Below, piece by piece: positions 19,053 to 26,676 of a DNA stretch of 64,000 bases. Numbering within the stretch: the first letter of the stretch is position 1; every line of letters starts with the position of its first letter. Origin of the DNA: Burkholderia vietnamiensis LMG 10929 (GTDB lineage: Bacteria; Pseudomonadota; Gammaproteobacteria; Burkholderiales; Burkholderiaceae); the NCBI RefSeq assembly GCF_000959445.1, contig NZ_CP009630.1, positions 744,001 to 808,000 on the forward strand, read 5' to 3'. The notes beneath the pieces are model-generated. The model did not search any database and was not told the origin of the DNA. It worked only from the letters and a program-made list of their open reading frames with translations. Both the position numbers and the translations under genes were made by a program.

Positions 19053-19919
19053 CTATGCTTTGTCGCCGTTGCCTTTCCTGGGCGAGCGGCCGGCGTGCTC
19101 GGAAGGGGCGGATGCGCTGGCCTGTCGCGCGGCTTCGTCGCTGAGCTTCTTGTCGAGGATCGTCGCGACGCGGCCGCCCAGATAGGCGCTGGCCGCGTTC
19201 TCGAGCGCGCGATTGGTCTCGGCTTCGACGAACACGGCCGCGAGCGGACGCAGCCGCCAGATGGCGTCGACGAGCGCCGGCACGTCGGTGACCGGCGGCA
19301 GCGTGCCTTCGTCGTAGCGGTCGAGCCGCTTCACGACGAGATCGACGAGCAGCCGCGCGATCGCATCGAAGTGCGGTCGCGCGACGCTGATCACGTCGAG
19401 CAATTCGCGCGGCGGGATGCCTTCCTTCGTCATCGCGGCCGCTGCTTCGAGCAGCGCGGGGCTTTTGGCGACGAACGACAGGCCGTGCCGTTCGAGCAGC
19501 CCGAACTCGGTTACGCGCGACAGCTGGGACGCCGTCTGCGGGCCGAACATCTGGGCGAGCGCGGCCAGCGAGTAGGTCTTGGGCCGTTCGTGCGACCACC
19601 GTCCGCCGATCGCGGTTTCCAGCCCGAGGATCGAGCGCAGGTCGTGGCCTTCGTCGATCGCCATGATCAGATCCTGGATGTTCGACAGCGTGTAGCCGCG
19701 CGCGAGCAGGTGGTTGATCAGCTTCAGGCGGGCGACGTGGGTGTCGTCGTAGATGCCGACGCGCCCGCGCTTCTCGGGCGGCGCGAGCAGCCCGCGATCC
19801 TGGTATGCGCGGACGTTGCGCACGGTCGTGTCGGATACGCGCGCGAGTTCGTCGACCGTGTACTCGTTGCGGGAATCCGCTGCGGCCTCGTCAGGCGTGT
19901 TGGGAGTCTGTTTTGGCAT
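19053..19919 (-). CDS. MerR-family transcriptional regulator (288 aa)
   Basis: The N-terminal winged helix (YTVDELARVSDTTVRNVRAYQDRGLL, shown only in part as the recognition region) and the wing RVGIYDDTHVARL are those of MerR regulators. A long C-terminal domain of about 190 residues follows instead of a short metal-binding tail, so it senses an organic ligand or partner rather than a metal. The C-terminus is basic and low-complexity. It lies 9 bp after the GNAT gene on the same strand, so the two probably form an operon. Confidence 0.85.
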   Translation of the reverse strand: MPKQTPNTPDEAAADSRNEYTVDELARVSDTTVRNVRAYQDRGLLAPPEKRGRVGIYDDTHVARLKLINHLLARGYTLSNIQDLIMAIDEGHDLRSILGLETAIGGRWSHERPKTYSLAALAQMFGPQTASQLSRVTEFGLLERHGLSFVAKSPALLEAAAAMTKEGIPPRELLDVISVARPHFDAIARLLVDLVVKRLDRYDEGTLPPVTDVPALVDAIWRLRPLAAVFVEAETNRALENAASAYLGGRVATILDKKLSDEAARQASASAPSEHAGRSPRKGNGDKA

Positions 19920-19928
19920 GCGGCCATT

Positions 19929-20489
19929 CTAGCGCGACGCGCCGGCGTCGGGCGTCGCGAGGAGCGTGCGCGCGCCGTCGCCGAGCGCGCGTTGCAGCAG
20001 CGCGGTATCGATCCAGCGGCCATGCTTGTAGCCGACCGCCTTCAGCACGCCGGCCGGCTCGAAACCGAATGCGCGATGCAGCGACGTCGAGCCGCCGGTG
20101 CCGCCGTCGGCGATCACGGCGATCATCTGCCGCCACGGGCCGGCCTCGCAACGCGCGATCAGCGCGGCGAGCAGCGCACGGCCGATGCCGCGGCCGCGCT
20201 GCGCGTCGTCGATGTAGATCGAATCCTCGATCGTGTGGCGGTACGCGCTGCGCGTGCGATACGGCGTCGCATACGCGTAGCCGGCCACGCGGCCGTCGCA
20301 TTCGGCGACGAGATAGGGCAGGCCGTGGCGCAGCACCGCGTCGCGGCGTGCGCGCAATTCGGCGACGTCGGGCGGGGCTTCCTCGAACGACGCGACGCTG
20401 TGGCGTACGTGGTGCGCATAGATCGCGTGAATGGCGTCGAGATCGGCATCGGTCGCGTCGCGGACGGTGCAGGCGGGAGCGTCGGGCAT
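19929..20489 (-). CDS. GNAT acetyltransferase, phosphinothricin/methionine-sulfoximine type (186 aa)
   Basis: This GNAT enzyme has the acetyl-CoA loop QRGRGIGRALL (about residues 97-107) and the family blocks YAHHVRHSVASFEE, GYAYATPYRTRSAYR and LHRAFGFEPAGVLKAVGYKHGRW. These resemble phosphinothricin N-acetyltransferase and methionine sulfoximine acetyltransferase. It probably N-acetylates an amino acid or analogue in the cytoplasm. It is the first gene of a likely two-gene operon with the MerR regulator. Exact substrate is uncertain. Confidence 0.88.
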   Translation of the reverse strand: MPDAPACTVRDATDADLDAIHAIYAHHVRHSVASFEEAPPDVAELRARRDAVLRHGLPYLVAECDGRVAGYAYATPYRTRSAYRHTIEDSIYIDDAQRGRGIGRALLAALIARCEAGPWRQMIAVIADGGTGGSTSLHRAFGFEPAGVLKAVGYKHGRWIDTALLQRALGDGARTLLATPDAGASR

Positions 20490-20585
20490 GGCGGCAAGGC
20501 GGGCGGATGAAAACGCTACTATGCCGGCCGTCGGGCGGCGCGGTAAAGGCGGTGGTCAGCGGGCGCGCTGCGTGCGGCGCCGGCT

Positions 20586-21704
20586 CTACAGATGGCCATC
20601 CGCGTCGCGGACCGCTTCAGCGATCGCATCGGCGACGCGTTGCACGCGTGGCGAACGGCGCACGTCCGGGTGGACGACCAGCCAGATCTCGCGCTCGATT
20701 TCGCAGCGCGGGGCGGATGTCAGTTCGATTAGGGCGGGTGCGGTGGGGCGGTCGGTTGAAGTGGTTTTGGTGATCGGAGCGGTTGTCGCGATCGAAGGGG
20801 GTGAAGTGGTTGAAGTAGGCGAGGCGCTTGAAGTGCTCGACGCGGCCGACGCGGCCGAAGCACCCGATGCGCTCGATGCGCTCGATGCGCTCGAAGTGGT
20901 CGAGGCGCTCGAAGTGGTCGAGGCGGGCGGCGCAGTCGAAGTGATCGAAGTACCCGGCGCACCCGAAATGCCCGAAGCGACCGAACCCGCCTCCATCCCC
21001 GGCAAATCGACGAGAAACCGCGGCAGCAGCGCGATGCCCGCGCCCGCCACACACGCGCGATGCAGCGCGGCGAGATCGTTCGAGATGAACGCGAAACGGC
21101 GCCCGGCCGCGAAGCGTTCGAGCCACTGCTGCTGCGGCATTTGCGCGAGCGCGTCGTCGTAACCGACGAACGCCCACGTATCGGGCGGCGCGGCGGCCCA
21201 GTCGGGCGACGCGCACAGTGCGAAGCGCATCGTGCCGAGCCGGCGGGCGGCCAGGCCCGGCTCGCTCGGCCGCGACAGGCGCACCGCGAGGTCGGCTTCG
21301 CGCGCGTACAGGTTGGCCGCATGCATGTCGCCGATCAGGTCGATCCGTAGCGCCGGCCACGCGCGCTGCGCGCGGGCGAGCCGCGGTGCGAGGAAATGAC
21401 TCGCGAACACCGGCGACGCCGACACGCGCACGACGCCGTCGAGCGTCGCCGCGCCCTGCGCGGCGCGCGCGAACGCATGCACGTCGGCCTCGACGCGCGC
21501 CGCATGCTCGGCCAGATGCAGACCTTCGTCGGTCGGCGGCCAGCCGCGCGGCAGCCGGTCGAACAGCCGGATGCCCAGCGCCGACTCCAGCGCGTCGATG
21601 CGCCGCGCGACCGTCGAATGCTGGACCTGCAGCGCGCGTGCGGCGGCGGACAAGCTGCCGCCGCGCATCACCGCGAGGAAGTAACGCAGATCGTCCCAGC
21701 TCAT
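20586..21704 (-). CDS. LysR-family regulator with expanded low-complexity linker (372 aa)
   Basis: The N-terminal HTH is typical (MSWDDLRYFLAVMRGGSLSAAARAL, seen from the start) followed by an effector domain. LysR proteins are usually about 300 aa; here about 75-90 residues of Ser/Thr/Ala repeat (SSASTTSSASSASSASGASAA as an example) interrupt the effector domain before the final block EIWLVVHPDVRRSPRVQRVA. The insert comes from a 9-bp DNA repeat. ATG 21704 is used; a GTG at 21746 is possible. It is divergent from the quinone oxidoreductase gene and may regulate it. Confidence 0.85.
   Translation of the reverse strand: MSWDDLRYFLAVMRGGSLSAAARALQVQHSTVARRIDALESALGIRLFDRLPRGWPPTDEGLHLAEHAARVEADVHAFARAAQGAATLDGVVRVSASPVFASHFLAPRLARAQRAWPALRIDLIGDMHAANLYAREADLAVRLSRPSEPGLAARRLGTMRFALCASPDWAAAPPDTWAFVGYDDALAQMPQQQWLERFAAGRRFAFISNDLAALHRACVAGAGIALLPRFLVDLPGMEAGSVASGISGAPGTSITSTAPPASTTSSASTTSSASSASSASGASAASAASSTSSASPTSTTSPPSIATTAPITKTTSTDRPTAPALIELTSAPRCEIEREIWLVVHPDVRRSPRVQRVADAIAEAVRDADGHL
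20796..20992 (+). repeat. Degenerate 9-bp tandem repeat inside the LysR gene
   Basis: About twenty imperfect copies of a 9-bp unit close to CTCGAAGTGG/GCTCGATGC lie head to tail. The period is a multiple of three, so the LysR frame stays open and reads as Ser/Thr/Ala-Ser-Thr triplets. This is the structure of a slippage-prone minisatellite, and copy number probably varies among strains. Confidence 0.8.
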
Positions 21705-21829
21705 CGCCGGCGCGGAACCGCTGGATGGATCGGTCGAATTTTGCACAGGAAGTGGGCGGGAAACGGGAATTTCGCTCGATTATGCACAATGGGATGATCG
21801 CGTCACTTCATACGAACGCGAGGAATGCC

Positions 21830-22828
21830 ATGACCCGAACTGAAACCGCGATCCGCATCGGAATCGACCGCTACGGCGACGCCGGTGCGTTGCGCCGCGT
21901 CGATGCGCCCGTCGCGCCGCCCGGCCCCGGCGAAGTGCGGATTCGACAGACCGCCGTCGGCGTGAATTTCGTCGACATCTATTTCAGGACGGGCGCGCAT
22001 CCGTTGCCGGCGCTGCCGGCTGCGCTGGGCGTCGAGGCCGTCGGCGTGGTGGACGCGGTCGGGCCGGGCGTGGACGCCGTCGTCGCCGGCCAGCGGGTCG
22101 CCTATGCGGGGTTGCCGACCGGCAGCTACGCGAGCCTGCGCACGCTGCCCGTCGAGCGCGTGGTGCCGGTGCCAGACGGCGTGAGCGACGAAACGGTGGC
22201 CGGCGGCCTGTTGAAGGGGATCACCGTCTACATGCTGTTGCACCGCGTGCGGCAGGTGGCGGCTGGCGATAGCGTGCTCGTCCACGCGGCAGCGGGTGGC
22301 GTCGGCCTGCTGGCGACGCAGTGGGCGCACGCGCTCGGCGCGCGCGTGATCGGCACGGTCGGCTCGACGGCCAAGGCCGCGCTGGTGCGCGCGCATGGCG
22401 CGCAGGCGGTGGTCGATTACCGTGACGAGGATTTCGTCGCGGCCGCCCGCGCATTCGGCGGCGGCGCGGGCGTCGACTACGCGATCGACGGGATCGGCGG
22501 CGACGTGCTGACCCGCACGCTCGGCGCCATCCGCCCGTTCGGGATGGTGGCGAGCATCGGGCAGGTGGCCGCGATCGGCGCGCGACAGACGATCGATCTC
22601 GACGAGCTCGGCCCGGCGCGCTCGATCGCATTGGCGCGGCCGAGCGTGCTGGGCTTCATCGCGCGCGACGTGGCCGGCTATCGGGACGCGGCGCGCGCGA
22701 CGCTCGAGCGGTTTGCGCGCGGGATGCACGTGGAGGTCGCCGCGCGGTTGCCGCTAGAACAGGCTGCCGACGCGCATCGCTTGCTCGAAACGCGGCAGAC
22801 GACCGGCGGCGTGGTGCTGCTGCCGTGA
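21830..22828 (+). CDS. qor: Zinc-independent quinone oxidoreductase (332 aa)
   Basis: This is an MDR-superfamily NADPH:quinone reductase. The NADPH loop HAAAGGVGLLATQ is at about residues 148-160, and the motif GVNFVDIYFRTG and the C-terminal LLETRQTTGG block are those of QOR. Zinc ligands are absent. ATG 21830 follows GAGGAA. The gene is divergent from the LysR gene. The last 26 codons are the first copy of a five-copy 96-bp tandem array that runs on past the stop. Confidence 0.92.
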   Translation: MTRTETAIRIGIDRYGDAGALRRVDAPVAPPGPGEVRIRQTAVGVNFVDIYFRTGAHPLPALPAALGVEAVGVVDAVGPGVDAVVAGQRVAYAGLPTGSYASLRTLPVERVVPVPDGVSDETVAGGLLKGITVYMLLHRVRQVAAGDSVLVHAAAGGVGLLATQWAHALGARVIGTVGSTAKAALVRAHGAQAVVDYRDEDFVAAARAFGGGAGVDYAIDGIGGDVLTRTLGAIRPFGMVASIGQVAAIGARQTIDLDELGPARSIALARPSVLGFIARDVAGYRDAARATLERFARGMHVEVAARLPLEQAADAHRLLETRQTTGGVVLLP

Positions 22829-23213
22829 GCGCGGGCGGCAGGGCTGCCGCTCGAGCAGGCCGCCGCCGCGCACCGCTTGCTCGAAACGCGGCAGACGACC
22901 GGCGGCGTGGTGCTGGTGCCGTGAGCGCGGGCGGCAGGGCTGCCGCTCGAATAGGCCGCCGACGCGCATCGCTTGCTCGAATCGAAGCAGACGACCGACG
23001 GCGTAGTGATGCTGCCGTGAGCGCGTGCGGCGCGACTGCCGCTCGACCAGGCCGCCGCCGCGCACCGCTTGCTCGAAATGCAGCAGACGACCGGCGGCAT
23101 GGCCCTGATGCCGTGAGCGCGGCAGGCGCGGTTACCGCTCGACCAAGCCGCCGACGCGCACTGCTTGCTCGAATCGAGGCAGACGACCAGCGGCGTGGTG
23201 CTGCCGCCTCGCG
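22751..23213 (+). repeat. Five-copy 96-bp tandem array derived from the qor 3' end
   Basis: Units begin with CCGCT(A/C)GA at 22751, 22847, 22943, 23039 and 23135, exactly 96 bp apart. The first unit is the real end of qor; the others repeat the codons for PLEQAADAHRLLETRQTTGG and the stop codon, plus about 20 bp of downstream sequence. Copies differ from each other by mostly conservative changes (for example PLDQAAAAHRLLEMQQTTGG in copy 4). The fifth copy loses its stop and fades out near 23213. Because 96 is divisible by three, long false frames open on both strands. Confidence 0.92.
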
Positions 23214-23281
23214 CACTTTCCCGCCTCGCGCGACTGCGCCCGGCCGACAGCGCTGCCGCCTCGCGCGCCGCCACCGCCAAT

Positions 23282-24796
23282 TCAACGCCGCGTCCGCAGC
23301 GGCGCGCGCTCGACGAACCACGCGAGCACGAACGCGATCGCGATCACGCCCGTCGCCGCGAGGTACACACCGTGCAGCGAGCCGGCGAACGCATGCAGGT
23401 ACGCGTCGCGCACCGCGGCCGGCAACTGCTGGACGGCCGTCGGCCCGAGCGCTGCCGGCAGCGTCGCGTCGGCCGGCAGCGCTTGCTCGAGCCGCGACTG
23501 CAGCCCGTGCGAGAACAGCGCGCCGAACGCGGCCACGCCGAGCGAGCCGCCGATCGAGCGGAACAGCGTCGCACCGGAGGTCGCGACGCCCATGTGCCGG
23601 AATTCGACGGCGTTCTGCACGGCGAGCGTCAGCACCGGCATCACCATGCCGAGCCCGATGCCGAGCAGCGCCATGTACGCGTAGATCGTATGCAGCGACG
23701 TGTCGAGCGACAGCGTCGACAGCAGCGCCATCGCGACACCGCCGAGCAGCGTTCCGGCGATCGGAAACGGCCGATAGGTGCCGAACCGCGCGATCAGCCG
23801 GCCGCTCGCGACCGACATCGTCAGCATCCCGCCCATCATCGGCAGCAGCTGCAAGCCGGCCTGCGACGGCGTCGAGCCCTTGACGACCTGCAGATAGAGC
23901 GGAATGAACGTGACGGAGCCGAACAGCGCGATGCCGACGACGAAGCCGATCAGGCTCATCAGCACGAAGGTGCGCTGACGGAACAACTCGAGCGGCATGA
24001 TCGGCTCGGCCGCGAGCCGCTCCTCGTAGACGAAGCCGCCGATCGCGACCGCGCCGAGCACGAGCGTCAGCCACAGTTGCGGCGACGACCACGCCAGCAG
24101 CGAACCGCCTTCGCTGGTGAACAGGATCACGCAGGTGAGCGCCGTCGCGAGGAACGCGGCGCCCATGTAGTCGATCCGGTGCTTGACGGGCGCCGCCTGC
24201 GGGCGGAACGCGACGCCGATCACCGCGAGCGCGAGCGCGCCGAGCGGCAGGTTGATCGTGAAGATCCAGCGCCACGACAGGTGCTCGACGAGGAAGCCGC
24301 CGAGCAGCGGCCCGACGATGGTGGCGAGGCCGTAGACGCCGCCGAACATCCCCTGGTAGCGCGCACGGCGATCGGGCGGCGCCAGGTCGCCGATCGCCGC
24401 CATCGTGACGACCATCAGCCCGCCGCCGCCGAGCCCTTGCAGCGCGCGCAGCACGATCAGCTGCGGCATGTCCTGCGCGATGCCGCATAGCGCGGAGCCG
24501 GCGAGGAACAGCGCGATCGCGGCCTGCAGCACGACTGTGCGGCCGTAGAGGTCGCCGAGCTTGCCGTACAGCGGCAGCACGACCGTCGACGACAGCAGGT
24601 ACGCGGTGACGACCCACGACAGCCGGTCGAGGCCGCCGAGCTCGCCGACGATGGTCGGCAGTGCGGTCGACACGATCGTCTGGTCGAGCGCGGACAGCAG
24701 CATGACGAGCAGCAGCGCGGCGACGATCGGCCCGCTCGGCGCGTCGCGGCCGGCCGCGGCGGTGGGCGGGACAGCAACGAGAGTATTGGTTTCCAT
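23282..24796 (-). CDS. MFS drug exporter, DHA2 / 14-TM type (504 aa)
   Basis: This proton-driven inner-membrane efflux pump has about 14 hydrophobic segments. The DHA2 motifs are visible: LDQTIVSTALPTI in TM1, GKLGDLYGRT in the loop after TM2, and the antiporter motif C region GPLLGGFLVEHLSWRWIF. It resembles EmrB and related multidrug pumps. No membrane-fusion partner (EmrA) is adjacent, so it probably works alone. The start ATG 24796 follows AAGGCAG. Its stop lies next to the qor tandem array. Confidence 0.92.
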   Translation of the reverse strand: METNTLVAVPPTAAAGRDAPSGPIVAALLLVMLLSALDQTIVSTALPTIVGELGGLDRLSWVVTAYLLSSTVVLPLYGKLGDLYGRTVVLQAAIALFLAGSALCGIAQDMPQLIVLRALQGLGGGGLMVVTMAAIGDLAPPDRRARYQGMFGGVYGLATIVGPLLGGFLVEHLSWRWIFTINLPLGALALAVIGVAFRPQAAPVKHRIDYMGAAFLATALTCVILFTSEGGSLLAWSSPQLWLTLVLGAVAIGGFVYEERLAAEPIMPLELFRQRTFVLMSLIGFVVGIALFGSVTFIPLYLQVVKGSTPSQAGLQLLPMMGGMLTMSVASGRLIARFGTYRPFPIAGTLLGGVAMALLSTLSLDTSLHTIYAYMALLGIGLGMVMPVLTLAVQNAVEFRHMGVATSGATLFRSIGGSLGVAAFGALFSHGLQSRLEQALPADATLPAALGPTAVQQLPAAVRDAYLHAFAGSLHGVYLAATGVIAIAFVLAWFVERAPLRTRR

Positions 24797-24947
24797 TGAA
24801 ATATCTGCCTTGGCAGTGAATCGGTCGAAATATAGGCGTATTCCGTTGTCCGATCAATGATCGTCGTGGCTCGAATTGTTGCAGCGGTAACGGGAGATTT
24901 CAGGTCAGATGAATTGACCGAGATCAGTGTGCAAGCACACTTCGCAC

Positions 24948-24976
24948 TCAAGTTTTTTGCAGGGAAACCGTAATAA
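24948..24976 (+). promoter_or_regulatory. Candidate flagellar sigma-28 (FliA) promoter
   Basis: TCAAGTTT at 24948-24955 is followed after 12 bp by CCGTAATAA, close to the TAAAGTTT-N11-GCCGATAA consensus of FliA promoters. It sits 50 bp before the MCP start, as expected for a chemotaxis gene. The -35 match is strong; the -10 match is only partial. Confidence 0.6.
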
Positions 24977-24979
24977 AGA

Positions 24980-25009
24980 ATGCCGCGGTCCGATTGCCGC
25001 GGCATTTTT
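24980..25009 (+). terminator. Terminator-like hairpin between promoter and MCP start
   Basis: A perfect 9-bp stem (ATGCCGCGG and CCGCGGCAT) with an 8-base loop is followed by TTTTTC. It has the shape of an intrinsic terminator. It lies downstream of the candidate FliA promoter and 17 bp before the MCP start codon, so it could act as an attenuator or as an end for a short leader RNA. Confidence 0.6.
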
Positions 25010-25026
25010 CATCGCTCACTCCCGAC

Positions 25027-26589
25027 ATGATGAACCTGAACGCCCTGTTTTCCCGCTTTTCGATCCGTACGCGGATCTTTTCCACGCTCGGTCTGGTGGC
25101 CGTGCTGCTCGTCGTGTCGGGCCTGATCGGCCTTGCCGGGATGCAGAGTTCGAACCGCGCGCTCGACGAGGCCTATACGCGCCAGATGGTCGCGAAGACG
25201 GCGCTGTCCGCGGCGAACCTGAACCTGATGATCGTGCGCACCACGCTCGACCGCGCGCTCGTGCATCCGGACGCGCCGGAGGTGCCCGATCTCGTCGGCA
25301 AGGCCGAAGGTTATCTCGCGAAAGCCGACGCGGCGTGGCGCACCTACGCGGCGATGCCGCACGACGGCGACGAAGCTCCGCTCGCGAGCCGGCTCGACGC
25401 CGCCCGCCAGGCGCTGATCGGGCAGGCGCTGAAGCCGATGATCGACGCGATGCGCGGCGGCCGCCGCGACGACGCCGACCGGCTGCTGATGACGGTCGCG
25501 CCGCCGCTGTCGGTCGCGCTCGCGCAGGCGACCGATGCGCTGGACGCATACCAGGCGGCGCGCGGCAAGGACGTCTACGACACCGCGCAGACCTATTACG
25601 GCTGGATGCGCATCGGCGCGCTCGCCGGCATCGCGTTCGGGCTGGCCGCCTGCTTCGGCTGCGCGGTCGGGCTGCATTTCGCGATCACGCAGCCGGTGAA
25701 CCGGCTGCTCGCGCATTTCCGCCGCCTGTCGGACGGCGATCTGACGGCCGAGCTGCACTGGTCGTCGCGCGACGAGATGGCCGAGCTGGTCAAGGGCGTG
25801 ACGGGGATGCAGCGTAGTCTCGCCGATACGGTGCGCCAGGTCAGCCGCGGCTCCGAATCGATCTCGACCGCCACGCACCAGATCGCGGCCGGCAACACGG
25901 ACCTGTCGCAGCGCACCGAGGAGCAGGCGTCGGCGTTGCAGCAGACGGCCGCGAGCATGGAACAACTGACGGCCACCGTGAAGCAGAACGCCGATCACGC
26001 GGTCGAGGCGCAGGCATGTGCGGACAACGCGAGCGAGATCGCGACGCGCGGCGCGACGGTCGTCGGCGAGGTGATCGGCACGATGAACGAGATCGACCAG
26101 AGCTCGCAGAAGGTCGCCGACATCATCGGCACCATCGAAGGCATTGCGTTCCAGACCAACATTCTCGCGCTGAACGCGGCGGTCGAAGCCGCGCGGGCAG
26201 GCGAGCAGGGCCGCGGCTTCGCCGTGGTCGCGGGCGAGGTGCGCACGCTCGCGCAGCGCTCGGCGTCGGCCGCGAAGGAAATCCGCACGCTGATCGGCGA
26301 GTCGGTCGAGCGCGTCTCGACGGGCTCGAAACTGGTCGGCGTGGCCGGTGCGACGATGCAGGACATCCAGCAGGCGATCGGCCGCGTGACCGGCATCATG
26401 ACCGAGATCGCGGCAGCGTCGAACGAGCAGCGCGACGGCATCGAGCAGGTGAACCGCGCGGTGTCGCAGATGGACGAGGTGTCGCAGCAGAACGCGGCGC
26501 TGGTCGAACAGGCCGCGGCCGCCGCGGCGTCGCTCGAAGAGCAGGCGGAAGGTCTGCGTCGGGCGGTGGGGACGTTCCGGGTCGCGTGA
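25027..26589 (+). CDS. Methyl-accepting chemotaxis protein (520 aa)
   Basis: This is a transmembrane chemoreceptor. TM1 is the hydrophobic LGLVAVLLVVSGLIGLAG, followed by a four-helix-bundle periplasmic domain, TM2 near residues 195-215, a HAMP domain (ITQPVNRLLAHFRRLSDGDL) and the cytoplasmic signalling tip with [20 protein letters not shown], which binds CheW and CheA. No CheR-docking NWETF pentapeptide is present at the C-terminus. ATG 25027 or 25030 starts it; neither has a clear Shine-Dalgarno. The ligand is unknown. Confidence 0.93.
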   Translation: MMNLNALFSRFSIRTRIFSTLGLVAVLLVVSGLIGLAGMQSSNRALDEAYTRQMVAKTALSAANLNLMIVRTTLDRALVHPDAPEVPDLVGKAEGYLAKADAAWRTYAAMPHDGDEAPLASRLDAARQALIGQALKPMIDAMRGGRRDDADRLLMTVAPPLSVALAQATDALDAYQAARGKDVYDTAQTYYGWMRIGALAGIAFGLAACFGCAVGLHFAITQPVNRLLAHFRRLSDGDLTAELHWSSRDEMAELVKGVTGMQRSLADTVRQVSRGSESISTATHQIAAGNTDLSQRTEEQASALQQTAASMEQLTATVKQNADHAVEAQACADNASEIATRGATVVGEVIGTMNEIDQSSQKVADIIGTIEGIAFQTNILALNAAVEAARAGEQGRGFAVVAGEVRTLAQRSASAAKEIRTLIGESVERVSTGSKLVGVAGATMQDIQQAIGRVTGIMTEIAAASNEQRDGIEQVNRAVSQMDEVSQQNAALVEQAAAAAASLEEQAEGLRRAVGTFRVA

Positions 26590-26676
26590 CGCATCGGGCG
26601 CCGGCGCATGCAGCGGCCGGCGCGGCTGCCGGCGTGCCGTTGTTGGCGTCGCCGGGGTCGCCGGGGCAGCCGTGCG

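Noticed and set aside
20431..21162. Plus-strand frame encoding an acidic Val-Glu-Ala repeat across the LysR minisatellite
   Set aside because: It is antisense to a clear LysR gene, has no ribosome site and no non-repeat domain.
22751..23213. CRISPR array
   Set aside because: The 96-bp units are contiguous and coding-derived, with no unique spacers and no cas genes in the window.
22825..23883. Long plus-strand frame beginning in the tandem array
   Set aside because: It opens only because the array period is a multiple of three and then runs antisense to the MFS gene; composition is shadow-like.
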